DNA of 64,000 nucleotides. It comes from Schizochytrium sp. TIO01 (lineage: Eukaryota; Sar; Bigyra; Thraustochytrida; Thraustochytriidae). This document shows positions 19,692 through 29,495 of the stretch, piece after piece. The stretch spans positions 4,184,845 through 4,248,844 of the forward strand of contig SMSO01000014.1 in assembly GCA_004764695.1 (NCBI GenBank), given 5' to 3'. The position numbers and the translations under genes are program-made. How positions within the stretch are numbered: the stretch's first letter is position 1; each line of letters starts with the position of its first letter. A model generated the notes under the pieces. It was given only the letters and a program-made list of their open reading frames with translations. It was not told where the DNA came from and ran no database searches.

Positions 19692-21107
19692 ATGCTGACC
19701 AAGGATCAGCGCGAGACAACCATGGAGCGGAGAGAGTCTTCTGAGGCCGATGCGGCTCGCTCAGAGTCCATCGAGCTTTTGGAGCACGTCCACCGCACAG
19801 AGGTGGGAAACAGTAGCTTGGAGTCAGACTATAACATGGATTCCACACCAGGCTCTAGCCAGAGAAGTCGCGACAAGTACGCAGATAAGATTGGCAGCTC
19901 TGGAGAAGACGAGCATCCTGAAGATGACCGTTCATGTGGCGAGAAGGTCAAGGATTTCCTCAAGGCATTTAAAGCGTGGCTCATTAAATGGCACCTTCCT
20001 CTACTGCTTATATTCTTCATTTTAATTGGATACTTTAGACCCATACCAGGCACCAAGGCCAATAATGTGGACCTCGGAGGTGCGTGTTTTCGTGAAGACC
20101 TTTGTGTGTGGGATTCCATCGGCTCACTCCTAGTCACAGGCATTTTCTTGATATCTGGTCTTAAACTCAAGACAGAGGCCATTAAGAAGGCATTTAGTGC
20201 GTGGCAGGCAGGTCTTTATGGGGTCATCAGTATTCTCTTCATCACCACCTGCCTCAGCTTTGTCGTGGTGCTTGGAAAGTATGGCGATATTGCAGAGTTC
20301 TCCATTGGACTTGCACTCTTTTGCAGCATGCCTACCACCCTATCCAGTGGACCTATCATCGTTGGTCAGGCAAAAGGAAATGTGGCGCTAGCACTTATGC
20401 TCACGGTTGTCACCAATGTTATTGGAGTCTTCACCGCACCACTCTTTGTATCCTGGTCTCTTGAAGTATACCAGCAGTACAGAGGTCCTGTGGCATCAAG
20501 TGATGGTGATGCACAGGACATTGATGTCTCTGTTGATCCTGTCCCAATCATTTTGCAGCTTATTTTCACCATTCTAGTGCCCCTTGCGGTTGGCAAAGTG
20601 TTGCGTATGATAAAGCCAATCGCAGCATTCGTGCAGAAGTTCAGTCTGGAGCTGAAGCTTCTTTCTTCTCTCATGCTTGTACTCATTCCATGGATGAAGA
20701 TTTCATCGAGCGCAGAGTCCTTCAGCCAGGTTGATGGCCGCTCCTTTGTGTTCATGTGGCTCACATCCATCGCAATTCATCTCTTTTATCTCTGTATTAA
20801 CTTTGTATCGGCTCAGTGGCTTCTACGTCTTGCCCTTCCTGAAAAGACTGCCGTCGTTCTAGTTTGCTCGCAAAAGACTCTCCCTGTGGCCATCACAATT
20901 CTCGAGTTTTTGCCCACTGATGCCATCGGATCACCGGGTCTTGTCACAATTCCAGTTGTGGTGAGCCACTTAATGCAGATTCTAATCGATGCTGCAATAG
21001 CTTCGCGAGTTGCTGTGATGGTGACAAAACAAGAGCAAGCTGAGGCCGAGGCGAAAACCAAGGCCAACGCTCCGCCATATCTGCCTTCATCCTCTTCGTC
21101 CTCTTGA
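19692..21107 (+). CDS. SLC10A7-like (SBF-like) transporter, copy 2
   Basis: A 471-residue paralogue of the preceding gene, by eye about two-thirds identical across the membrane domain. The same motifs recur: GSLLVTGIFLISGLKLKT, GLALFCSMPTTLSSGP, QAKGNVALALMLTVVTN and CSQKTLPVAITILEF. The acidic N-terminal tail (about 97 residues) has diverged much more, so the two copies may differ in regulation or location rather than in transport chemistry. I chose the ATG at 19692; a second ATG at 19722 (ACCATGG) has the better context and is equally possible. The upstream 85 in-frame codons lack an ATG. The C-terminus ends in a Ser-rich tail after an AEAEAKTKA stretch. Confidence 0.87.
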   Translation: MLTKDQRETTMERRESSEADAARSESIELLEHVHRTEVGNSSLESDYNMDSTPGSSQRSRDKYADKIGSSGEDEHPEDDRSCGEKVKDFLKAFKAWLIKWHLPLLLIFFILIGYFRPIPGTKANNVDLGGACFREDLCVWDSIGSLLVTGIFLISGLKLKTEAIKKAFSAWQAGLYGVISILFITTCLSFVVVLGKYGDIAEFSIGLALFCSMPTTLSSGPIIVGQAKGNVALALMLTVVTNVIGVFTAPLFVSWSLEVYQQYRGPVASSDGDAQDIDVSVDPVPIILQLIFTILVPLAVGKVLRMIKPIAAFVQKFSLELKLLSSLMLVLIPWMKISSSAESFSQVDGRSFVFMWLTSIAIHLFYLCINFVSAQWLLRLALPEKTAVVLVCSQKTLPVAITILEFLPTDAIGSPGLVTIPVVVSHLMQILIDAAIASRVAVMVTKQEQAEAEAKTKANAPPYLPSSSSSS

Positions 21108-21813
21108 TATCTCAGCTCCTTCTATTGCTTCTCCCCATGTGTTCCCTCTGCGCTCTCGGCGCTTCAAACCGCCACATGACTCTCTGCTGTCATTAGCGGA
21201 CCATCTAGTCAGTCTTTTAATATTTTGTGATGCTCTCCATTTGCCGTATGAGGTCCATAGACGCTACCGCGCACCTTACTCCAAGCTCTTGCTCGTAACT
21301 TATCATCAAAACCTTTATGCTCTTATACTTTTATACCATCGTCTCCCCAAATTCTTTATTGTCAGAAGTTTTGCCCTCAACTTATGTCCCCCGAAGTAGA
21401 ACGAACATTTCTCATTTCATACAACCATTTGACGAGGCAAAGTCAAAAAACACTCTTCAACTCAACGAGGATGATGAGTGCTTAACAGCATCAAAACGAA
21501 TTGATTTGGTTCGAATTCAAGAAGATTGAATAGTTATGAATGACACACTTCGATCGGGGAGTTTCCAAACCAAATCCAAGATACAAGTTGAGCCAAATAG
21601 ATCAGATAGGTACAAAATAAGAAGAAACTCGTGTGCTGCTCAGAATTATAATTGAAACAACTGTGATAATAGGTACCTAAATGCAGCTGTTTTTTACTTT
21701 ATGTTTTTTAACATTGTTACTTTTATTTTTAAAAAAAGAAAAGAAAAAGTTTTGTTTTGAGCCATCATCGTCAAGACCGTCAATCGCGATCAAATTGCTA
21801 TCTCGACAAGGAG
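21108..21813. other. Intergenic, promoter of Prp3
   Basis: About 700 bases, AT-rich toward its right end, with an AGGTACCT palindrome at 21671. No other gene seen. Confidence 0.5.
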
Positions 21814-23808
21814 ATGCCAGCCACAAAACGCGACGCCTCTGCGGTGGAGGACAGTGCTGGGAGTCCAGCAGATGTCTCGAAGCGGGCCCGCAAAGAGGAT
21901 GTTGGCGAAAGTGGCAACCCAGGTACAGCCACGGCAGCCGCCATGAGCTCAGAGGAGGCGCTCAAGCAGGCTGAGGCGCTCAAGGCACAGTTAGAAATGC
22001 TCAAAGCGCAAAAATTGGCCAAGAAGAAGGCCAAAAACGCAAAGTCGAAAGCCTCATCCAAAGCCAACAAATCGAGTACCGGAGAGGACGCAGCACAAAC
22101 TGCAAAACGCAAGGCTGCCGAAGAGGAGTACCGAAACGACAGCCAAGACCAAATCGCGGACCTGCAGATTGCAAAGAAACAACGTCGAGAAAGTTCTGGC
22201 GATCAGAGGCATGGTGCGGAGGCTGAGGTGAATACAACAAGTTCAGACACTATTGATGCTAGTGGTTCAATGGCTGCTCCGAAACCTGCTGTTGTGAGCG
22301 CATCAGTGAAGAACCCATATTTAGCGTATTTTGGAGACAATGTGGAGGATCCTGATGGCGCCGGGGAAAGTAAAGCTGCGCGAAACGATAACTCTACGAC
22401 TGACCCATACGCTGATGACCGACTTGAAGATGCGCAAGACCGCTGGAAGCGTAAACGTGCTCTGAAGCAGAAACGTGCCTTTAAGATCGTTCCGCAAGGC
22501 ACTTTTATCGAGGCTGCTAACGAGCAGCGCGAGCAGGACTTGCGACGTGAGTATGCTAAAAATAGACGCGATATGGACAAACGAAGGCACTTTCGCCAGC
22601 TCCTTGATGGCCAACGCAAATCCCCAACTAGCACCACGCAGTCTTTGAGTGCTGAATCTAAAACTGAAAGTCTAAACCTCGTGGAGAGGCCGCCTCCGCC
22701 TGCCATGGAATGGTGGGACCAAAAGCTCGTCTCGAAGCGACGCATGGAAGCCATTTTGAAGAAACGGGACCGAGCCGAGACTGCGGGTGATGCATCGTTA
22801 AAATCCCTTTCATCGTCGTCCTCCACAATGTCTTCGGAAACCTCATCAGCCCCAGCCCCAACGACAGGCGAAATCAGTGAGTCTGACGGACCCGCTTCGA
22901 ATGATACACAAAGCCAAGCAGGGACAATCTCTATGGCTGGTGATGTAGAGGACGAACATGATGAAGGTGGCAAATTTTGCTATGAAGATTTGCATATCGA
23001 TGCGATTCGGACATTAAACCTTGTACAGCACCCTGAACTTGTCAAGTCGACTGTGCCGACACGTCCAGCCCCTGCGATCCCGCTATATTTAACTAAAGAG
23101 GAGCGCAAACGGCTGCGCCGACAAGCCCGTCGCGAGAAACAACAGGAGCTGCATGACCGTATCGCTGCGGGTCTTATCCCACCTCCACCACCCAAGGTTA
23201 AAATGAGCAACATGATGCGTGTTTTGGGCGAACAGGCTGTTTTGGATCCGAGTAAAATGGAGGCGGAAGTACGACGACAGACTCAGGAACGAATTCGCGA
23301 TCATGAAATGCGAAACCAAGCGAATAAACTAACTCCACAAGAGAAATGGGATAAAAAATTACGCAAGGTGGCCGAGGACTCTCAAGGAGCTCCAGAGGTT
23401 GCAGTGTATTATGTTTCAGAGTTGACTCAACCTGCTACCGTAGCTGCATCGAACAGATTTAAGATGGATGCAAATGCCCAGAAGTTACTCCTCACTGGGT
23501 GTGCTGTGATTGTTCCCGAGCCCGTTGATGTAGGTCGTGGCGTCATGAAAACATGCAATATTGTAATTGTGGAGGGTGGACCTAAGCGATTGCGTCAATT
23601 TGAGAAGCAAATGTTGCAGCGCATCAAATGGGATCCTGATGGTACCACTGGCAATCGCTGTATAAAGGTATGGCAAGGCGTGGTGTCAGCTAAAGCCTGG
23701 CCCCAGCGATTCGAATTTCAAGAATTTGCGAACGCACAAGATGCGCGGGAATACTTGGCAGCGCGAGGTGTAGAACATTACTGGGATACGGCGATTCGTA
23801 GCGAGTAA
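21814..23808 (+). CDS. PRP3: U4/U6 snRNP factor Prp3
   Basis: Core protein of the U4/U6 di-snRNP, needed for tri-snRNP assembly in pre-mRNA splicing. The 664-residue product starts at the first in-frame ATG (MPATKRDAS). The N-terminus is Lys/Ala-rich and helical. A conserved KNPYLAYFGDN occurs near residue 165. The PRP3 domain (about residues 391-516) shows LYLTKEERKRLRRQ, AAGLIPPPPPKVKMSNMMRV and the downstream EAEVRRQTQERIRDHE helix. The C-terminal ferredoxin-like DUF1115 domain (about 529-664) has NIVIVEGGPKRLRQFEK, MLQRIKWD and the closing GVEHYWDTAIRSE. The RNA-binding surface lies in the last two regions in yeast and human Prp3. No intron in the coding region. It is convergent with the SPX gene. 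Confidence 0.95.
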   Translation: MPATKRDASAVEDSAGSPADVSKRARKEDVGESGNPGTATAAAMSSEEALKQAEALKAQLEMLKAQKLAKKKAKNAKSKASSKANKSSTGEDAAQTAKRKAAEEEYRNDSQDQIADLQIAKKQRRESSGDQRHGAEAEVNTTSSDTIDASGSMAAPKPAVVSASVKNPYLAYFGDNVEDPDGAGESKAARNDNSTTDPYADDRLEDAQDRWKRKRALKQKRAFKIVPQGTFIEAANEQREQDLRREYAKNRRDMDKRRHFRQLLDGQRKSPTSTTQSLSAESKTESLNLVERPPPPAMEWWDQKLVSKRRMEAILKKRDRAETAGDASLKSLSSSSSTMSSETSSAPAPTTGEISESDGPASNDTQSQAGTISMAGDVEDEHDEGGKFCYEDLHIDAIRTLNLVQHPELVKSTVPTRPAPAIPLYLTKEERKRLRRQARREKQQELHDRIAAGLIPPPPPKVKMSNMMRVLGEQAVLDPSKMEAEVRRQTQERIRDHEMRNQANKLTPQEKWDKKLRKVAEDSQGAPEVAVYYVSELTQPATVAASNRFKMDANAQKLLLTGCAVIVPEPVDVGRGVMKTCNIVIVEGGPKRLRQFEKQMLQRIKWDPDGTTGNRCIKVWQGVVSAKAWPQRFEFQEFANAQDAREYLAARGVEHYWDTAIRSE

Positions 23809-24755
23809 TCAAATAATTATTTTAAAGAAAAGGTAAAATCAAACTTGCTAAAATTTCAACAACATAAGAAATGAAACCTAACAATTAAGCAAAACTCAGT
23901 GACCATCACCGATTTACGCGGATCTGCGTGGGTCAGCAGTGAAAGACATTGGAATAGTCCCTCAATACTGCTAACAATAGAAAAGAAATGGAAACGGAAA
24001 ATGAAATGAAACAAAAAAATTAACATGCATATGATGCCCCGTCAACATTTGCGTAAAAGCTTGATGTTGTTTTCTTAAAGGAAGATCATGATGAATAAAA
24101 AAACGAAAAAGAAAAACGAACAAGTGCGGATAGATGCACTTTGCATCGCTCCTGACGATTCATTGGGGCGAATAATTTTTAGAGAAACATGTAATGCTAG
24201 TTCCTCTCAAGGAGTGGCGCCCCGGATGAGCATCCCTTTGTCAGGATATGATTGAGTTCGGTGACAAACACATTGAGATATGGTTGCTTTTGTTAAACAG
24301 CATCCGAGTCTTTAGTACAGGCAGCGCAGCAACGTTCAGATACGACACGATGCATTCCAACAACAAAATTGGGAGAGAATATAACGCTCAGCTGAAAGGT
24401 TTGATATGTTGATTACTTGCTACACCGTTTGTAAAAGAAGTACTGGAAGCTTGCAAAACAACGAGGAAAGTGAAGAGCCCGTGACTTCTCGGCCACTACG
24501 GGATACCTTCAGGAGGAATTGTAAGGATGAACGCATTAGTGTCAAGTCCTATTTACGATAAATGTGAGATAACTTAGGTTTGCTTGCAATAAAGACCAAG
24601 GCATTGTGTATCATCCTTGTTTCTCGTCATTCTTTGTTCCGATATGCTCATCTGTTTGATTCCCGCAACATAGGCTCAAAGCTAGCGATCAGTCACTTCA
24701 ATACTTATATATATATATATACTCAACTTTTATCGTATCGAGTTGCAAGTCGTGA
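23809..24755. other. Convergent intergenic region
   Basis: About 950 bases between the 3' ends of Prp3 and the SPX gene. AT-rich, with a (TA)n run at 24705-24721. Nothing else seen. Confidence 0.5.
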
Positions 24756-26474
24756 TCAGTCACTCGACTTGCGGCGTTTTGCAGCACTGCCCTCGCTCTC
24801 CAACTGCTGTTGCAACTGTTGGCCCTGAAGAAGCTGTGCCTGGGAAGGAGATTGAGACCGGTTCAGAAGAGACGCAAGGAAAGCATTTGAAAGGGTGGAC
24901 TCATGCGGGCGTTTCGTGCCACTGCCACCACCGGCAGCTTGCTGAGCGAGTGTAACGTTACCCACACCTTGGTTAGACACGGTACCAGCTGTGCTTTCGC
25001 AACTACCAAGACCCGCTGCCCGAAATTGAGCTTGTTGGGCAAGCATAGCCAAGGTGTCCAGAGTGCGCGTGAGCGAAAAAGGTGTTGTTTGTGCCAATCC
25101 AATACCTGGTTTTTCCATGCCTTGGACGCTGTCATTCATGACAGAGTTGCCTTCACTAGATGTCGAATTATCTTCAGAAAGGCAACTGCCATTTCCATCT
25201 GTTCCACCAATGTTTTGCCCGTCTCCTGAGAGTTTGCTACGAACAGAACTCAACAGAGCACTGGTGTTCATCCCGATTACCCCGCTGGCAGTGACGGGAG
25301 AAGACGAGGAGGAGATGGCAGAAACAGGCATGTTTTGATAAATATTGGCGCGGTCAAAGGCATTACGAAGCCAGCTGACACCTTGCGTTCTCTCCAAAAG
25401 CAAGTGAGCCTGCAAAAGCTGCTTGTGAAATTCAGGCTCGGTACTAAGGCGCAAAAGGCTGTCGGGTACATGTACATTGTTAGGACCGGGGCTCGTGGCT
25501 TCTCCGCTCAGGGTACCACCTGCATTGTTTGCCCCATGGTTTTGCGCTAGCATCAAGGATAAAAGGGATGGAGAACTTGGCCTCAGCCCTGTAGAAGTAG
25601 CTTGAGAATGTTGCTGTTGATTTTGTCCGCTGCTAGATGTGGGGGAAGCAGGAGTCGAAGAGGTCTTTTCTGCTGTTGCAGCTGACATCAGTTGGCCCAG
25701 AGAGGGAGGTAGAGTGGCCGCAGAAGACGATGGTGACGAAGAGCCCAATGGAAGTTCTGTGCTTCCCTGAGAGGGTCTGGGTGTGGCTTTGTTGCTGTTA
25801 TTGTTATTGTTATTGTTGTTGACACTCTCCTCACTGGCCGGGCCACGTGTAATGGGAGCTGGTGCAGAAAATGCAGAGACATTGGATTGGCCGGTGGGCT
25901 TAGGAGATCCAGAAGGAGCAGATGAGGTTTCCTGTGTCTGCTGTTGTGGTTGGTTTGTTTTGGCAATACTATCAATGGAACGGAACTGATCTTCCACGCT
26001 CTTGATAGCAGAACGGAGCCATGGATGGACAACAAAGGGTTGACAATCGACCAGCTTGAGAAGAAATTGGTCCTTTGTGCGGAATCCAGTCATTTTATCA
26101 TGCTTTTTAAGGATCTTGGTAAATCCAGCGTAGTTGAGAACTGCGTAGTTCTCAAGCATGAGAAGCTCCATGTGCATACGCGTGCACATTTGCAGAAGCT
26201 GGTGGTAGTTTTGCAGTGTGATACTTTTCGTGTTAACTTCACGAGAATAAGTAGCCTTGAGGTTAACAAGCTTGCGGAGAGCACGGTACTCGAGGTCCTT
26301 GAAGCAGGTTGCAACCTTCTTCAACTCCTTGCGAAGCAGCAAAAAGAAACGGCGTTCATCCTCTGACGCCTTGAGCTGTGTCTTCTGGTCGCCCTTGTCC
26401 TCCTTGGTCGACTCACGCACACCAGCTGGGATCCTTTTAATGAGTTTCTTCAACTGCTTGTAGTCAAGCCACAT
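24756..26474 (-). CDS. SPX-domain protein with long disordered tail
   Basis: SPX domains bind inositol pyrophosphates and report phosphate status. Here the domain fills about residues 1-165: WLDYKQLKKLIKRIP, the long helices FFLLLRKELKKVATCFKD and MLENYAVLNYAGFTKILKKHDKMTG; the KILKKHDK lysines belong to the basic ligand surface. No EXS, RING, VTC or kinase domain follows. Instead there are about 400 residues rich in Ser, Asn, Gln and Pro, ending in KRRKSSD, a possible nuclear signal, so a plant SPX1-4-like regulator acting on a transcription factor is conceivable (inference). The frame starts at an ATG (26474) but lacks the usual M-x-F-G opening. An ATG at 26520 in another frame reads MQIGFGHLSNT, which looks like that missing opening one base out of register. 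Confidence 0.85.
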   Translation of the reverse strand: MWLDYKQLKKLIKRIPAGVRESTKEDKGDQKTQLKASEDERRFFLLLRKELKKVATCFKDLEYRALRKLVNLKATYSREVNTKSITLQNYHQLLQMCTRMHMELLMLENYAVLNYAGFTKILKKHDKMTGFRTKDQFLLKLVDCQPFVVHPWLRSAIKSVEDQFRSIDSIAKTNQPQQQTQETSSAPSGSPKPTGQSNVSAFSAPAPITRGPASEESVNNNNNNNNSNKATPRPSQGSTELPLGSSSPSSSAATLPPSLGQLMSAATAEKTSSTPASPTSSSGQNQQQHSQATSTGLRPSSPSLLSLMLAQNHGANNAGGTLSGEATSPGPNNVHVPDSLLRLSTEPEFHKQLLQAHLLLERTQGVSWLRNAFDRANIYQNMPVSAISSSSSPVTASGVIGMNTSALLSSVRSKLSGDGQNIGGTDGNGSCLSEDNSTSSEGNSVMNDSVQGMEKPGIGLAQTTPFSLTRTLDTLAMLAQQAQFRAAGLGSCESTAGTVSNQGVGNVTLAQQAAGGGSGTKRPHESTLSNAFLASLLNRSQSPSQAQLLQGQQLQQQLESEGSAAKRRKSSD

Positions 26475-27053
26475 ATCCTCGCTACATAGTGTTGCTGAGG
26501 TGGCCGAAGCCTATTTGCATATGAAATTGACCGGCGCGCATTCCCGTCACAGCAATCCAAGGCAAGAGTACCATTGTAAGAAGATTGTACACACCATAAG
26601 TAGTCAGAAAGCAGTTCGCACAATAATATACAGATCAATCACGTCAGTCCATTTACCATTCTCAAGTACTTCTGCCTCCTCCCCCCTTCCCCGTTTTCTG
26701 CAGCCCATAGATTCTTGCTCAATACCAACCGGTCCACGCTTTATGCCAACACGATTTGAGCGCTTCGCTCATTCATGATTAAAGGCGCTGGCGCTTTGCT
26801 GAATGCTCTCGTTTGTACCTATAAAATACTGCAGCATCATGCACCTCCATTCCGCCCGCCTCATGATGAGTTAAGTTTTCAAGCTTGTACAGAGTGATTT
26901 GCCTCTCCACAATATCGACTGGACGCATCTCCGCAGATCATCTGCACGTCTTCGTGCACTCTTGGCGCAGCATGATGATGGATGGCATTAGACCTTGGAA
27001 GGTCTTCTTCTCCAACACCTCATATCATCCCTAATAGCAGATCACATATTGTT

Positions 27054-27089
27054 AAGAAAGAAAGAAAGAAAGAAAGAAAGAAAAAGAAA
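27054..27089. repeat. (GAAA)n microsatellite
   Basis: About nine copies of GAAA with a final irregular unit. Confidence 0.95.
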
Positions 27090-27255
27090 TCGCCACTGCT
27101 TTGCCGCAAACAACCCTGGCGCAAAAAGCCACGCACGAACGTCCCAGGCAGGTTCTTTCAGGGACGATTCCGGTGCCCCGCTGCCTCTATACGGCCCTGC
27201 CTTTGTCTCTTCGCAAGCTTCTCAGGTCTTCGCTTGCTGCGCCGCCGCTTCACAG

Positions 27256-27275
27256 TTCGTTCGTTCGTTCATTCG
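27256..27275. repeat. (TTCG)n microsatellite
   Basis: Four to five copies of GTTC/TTCG, the last with one substitution. Confidence 0.8.
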
Positions 27276-27790
27276 TTTACATAAACAAACAAAGAAACTA
27301 GTAGATCATTTCTTCTTTCTGCCCATCCAATCGTCGCCCTCGTCGGACCCGCCACGCCTCTGCCAGGTCAGCTTCCCGGCCGGGGCCGCGCCAGCTACTT
27401 ACCGCAAGGATCTGCTTCCCGAACTTCATCGCAGCAGCCGCCGCGCCGCTGGGGTCGTGCCGCCTTCTGCTCCACCAGCGCGCTCGCGATTCTGTTCTAC
27501 GAGGCCTCGGCCAATCCGCTCTCCCTCCCTATTTCCCCGATTTCCCCGTGACCCTTGTACGGGTCCCTCCCTCGGTTCTTGCCACAGCCGCTCGAACCGT
27601 GTGGCAGGGGCGCCTGGCAGCACCTGCGTGCTCTGTGAGGTGCTTATTTGGGAGACCTACCGGCTTGCCGCTTTTGAACAAAACCTGGGGTCCGGAGGCG
27701 CATTTCATGCTGCGCTAGCGCGGTTTCTCGTCGAGGTTCGTTCTGCAGGAGGGTTCTGAGACGAAGGAACAACCTGAAAGAGAAACTAAG

Positions 27791-27883
27791 AGAAAAGAAA
27801 AGAAAAGAAAAGAAAAGAAATTATTTTATTTATTTTTAAAGAAAAAGAAAAAGAAAAAGGAAAAAGGAAAAAGGAAAAAGAAG
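27791..27883. repeat. Purine-rich repeats (GAAAA)n and (AAAAAG)n
   Basis: (GAAAA)n at 27791-27820 and (AAAAAG)n with GG variants at 27838-27883, split by an AT-rich TTATTTTATTTATTTTT segment. Confidence 0.9.
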
Positions 27884-28138
27884 AGGTCCACTTACGCCAA
27901 ACAGTAGCAGTAGTATAGGAGTGCGGAACAAGCCCTCGGTACGACCGCACGAGTGGAAGAGGGCCCTTTAAAGAGCGCGGTCGTTCGTTCGTTGTTTCGT
28001 TGTTTCTTTCGAGGTTCTTGCGAAGTCTGCGCTCTATATGATGCGTCTTCCGTCAGTGCCCAGTGCCAGTGAGCTTTTGTTCTTATTCATCTCCATTTCT
28101 GCCGCTCATGGCAGAAGAACTTAGGCAGGTACCTGAAT

Positions 28139-28193
28139 ATTGATTGATTGCTCTCTCTGGAATACGAAGAATCAATCAATCAATCAATCAATC
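28139..28193. repeat. Inverted tetranucleotide repeat (hairpin)
   Basis: ATTGATTGATTG at 28139-28150 faces (AATC)n at 28170-28193; the two arms are complementary over at least 12 bp across a 19-nt spacer. Confidence 0.85.
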
Positions 28194-28565
28194 GCCTTTT
28201 GTATTGTTTCTATTTTTATTCTACACATTTATTCATAAACTAAAACTGTCTCAACCAAAGTAAGACTGCTACTATTAATAATAACGATGATAATAATAAT
28301 AATGATTCTTACTTTTCCCTTAGGTACCTATTACTACATTTCGTAGTGATGACTCGCATTATTATTTTTACTTATTAAAAATAGCAATTCACTATTACTT
28401 ATTTATCTTTGAAAGCATCATCCAATTAGGAGCCATAGTAGAACTAGAAGTCAGTCAGTAGGGAACCTCTACGAGGAAACAAACAGTTCATTTCTTTTTA
28501 TTTGATTAATTTTTAAAATGCCAGAAGCACACAAGCGCTACTTAGCATAAAGAGGAACAAAGCTC

Positions 28566-28620
28566 AAAGAAAGAAAAAGAAAGAAAAGAAAAAGAAAAAG
28601 AAAAAGAAAAAGAAAGAAAA
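28566..28620. repeat. (AAAGA)n-type purine repeat
   Basis: An irregular run of GAAA and GAAAAA units. Confidence 0.85.
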
Positions 28621-28783
28621 AGCTAGTAGGTAGTAAGTACATAGGCAGCGGTAGTCTATTTAATTAAGGTAACAGCGCAGCGTAGTAAGTAAGTATGCGA
28701 TTCTGTTTAGTTTAGATGGGAACGTGAGGATGAAAATAAAATAGAATATGCATTGATCGTTCTCTCACCCACGAACGATGAGG

Positions 28784-28810
28784 ATGAATGAATGAATGAC
28801 TGACTGACTG
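28784..28810. repeat. (GAAT)n passing into (GACT)n
   Basis: Three GAAT units are followed without a break by three GACT units, a motif change by one base. Confidence 0.85.
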
Positions 28811-29000
28811 CGATTGGGGCTGTTGTTCTGGTAATTCTTTGTGCAATTGGCCAATGGGAAGGAGCCCAAGCTATCTTCACTGAAACCCTCCTTCGCAAGT
28901 AACGAATGGGTGCTATGAGATACCGATTTCAGCACGGAGGCTGGCGCTCCTGCTTTTCGCTCTTTGGTTTCTCCGCGGATCTCTATTTCCAGTTGGACCT

Positions 29001-29122
29001 CTTCTTCGAATTCTTCGAAATCTTCGAAATCTTCGAATTCTTCGAAATCTTCGAAATCTTCGAATTCTTCGAAATCTTCGAATTCTTCGAAATCTTCGAA
29101 TTCTTCTTCTTCGAATTCTTCG
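29001..29122. repeat. 9-bp minisatellite TCTTCGAAA/T
   Basis: About 13 tandem units of TCTTCGAAA or TCTTCGAAT in a mixed order. Because the unit is a multiple of three, several frames stay open through it. The minus-strand frame would read acidic E-F-E/D repeats and a plus-strand frame Ser-Ser-Lys/Asn. No ATG-started gene around it was convincing. Confidence 0.9.
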
Positions 29123-29188
29123 GAGGCGCTCCTCAGATCGAACTGTTTGGTCGAGGAAAACTTATCTGTGCTCGTAAGTCTAGACATG

Positions 29189-29236
29189 CGTATGTTTGTA
29201 TGTGTATGTATGCATGCATGCATGTATGTATGTATG
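29189..29236. repeat. (TATG)n / (CATG)n microsatellite
   Basis: TATG units interrupted by a CATGCATGCATG core that is itself palindromic. Confidence 0.9.
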
Positions 29237-29350
29237 AATTGGTCGGTACGTGGAAATGAGCTTCCAGGTTGATCGCTGAGGTCAAAGCGAAAGCCATTGT
29301 GCAATACACGCCGCAAAATTCAAGACATAGAAGCAGTTGGGCGTGTCAAC

Positions 29351-29404
29351 GAACGAATGAAATCGAATGAATGAGTGAATGAATGAGTGGATGGATGAAT
29401 GAAA
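29351..29404. repeat. (GAAT)n with GAGT and GGAT variants
   Basis: A degenerate tetranucleotide array of GAAT, GAGT and GGAT units. Confidence 0.85.
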
Positions 29405-29471
29405 GGTCTTCATGCAAAAGCAAAGTTGAAGTGCTGTGGTTAGTATACAGGACCGGGGTATTTGATAAAAG

Positions 29472-29495
29472 GAAGAAAGAAAGAAAGAAAGAAAA
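29472..29495. repeat. (GAAA)n microsatellite
   Basis: Five to six GAAA units. Confidence 0.9.
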
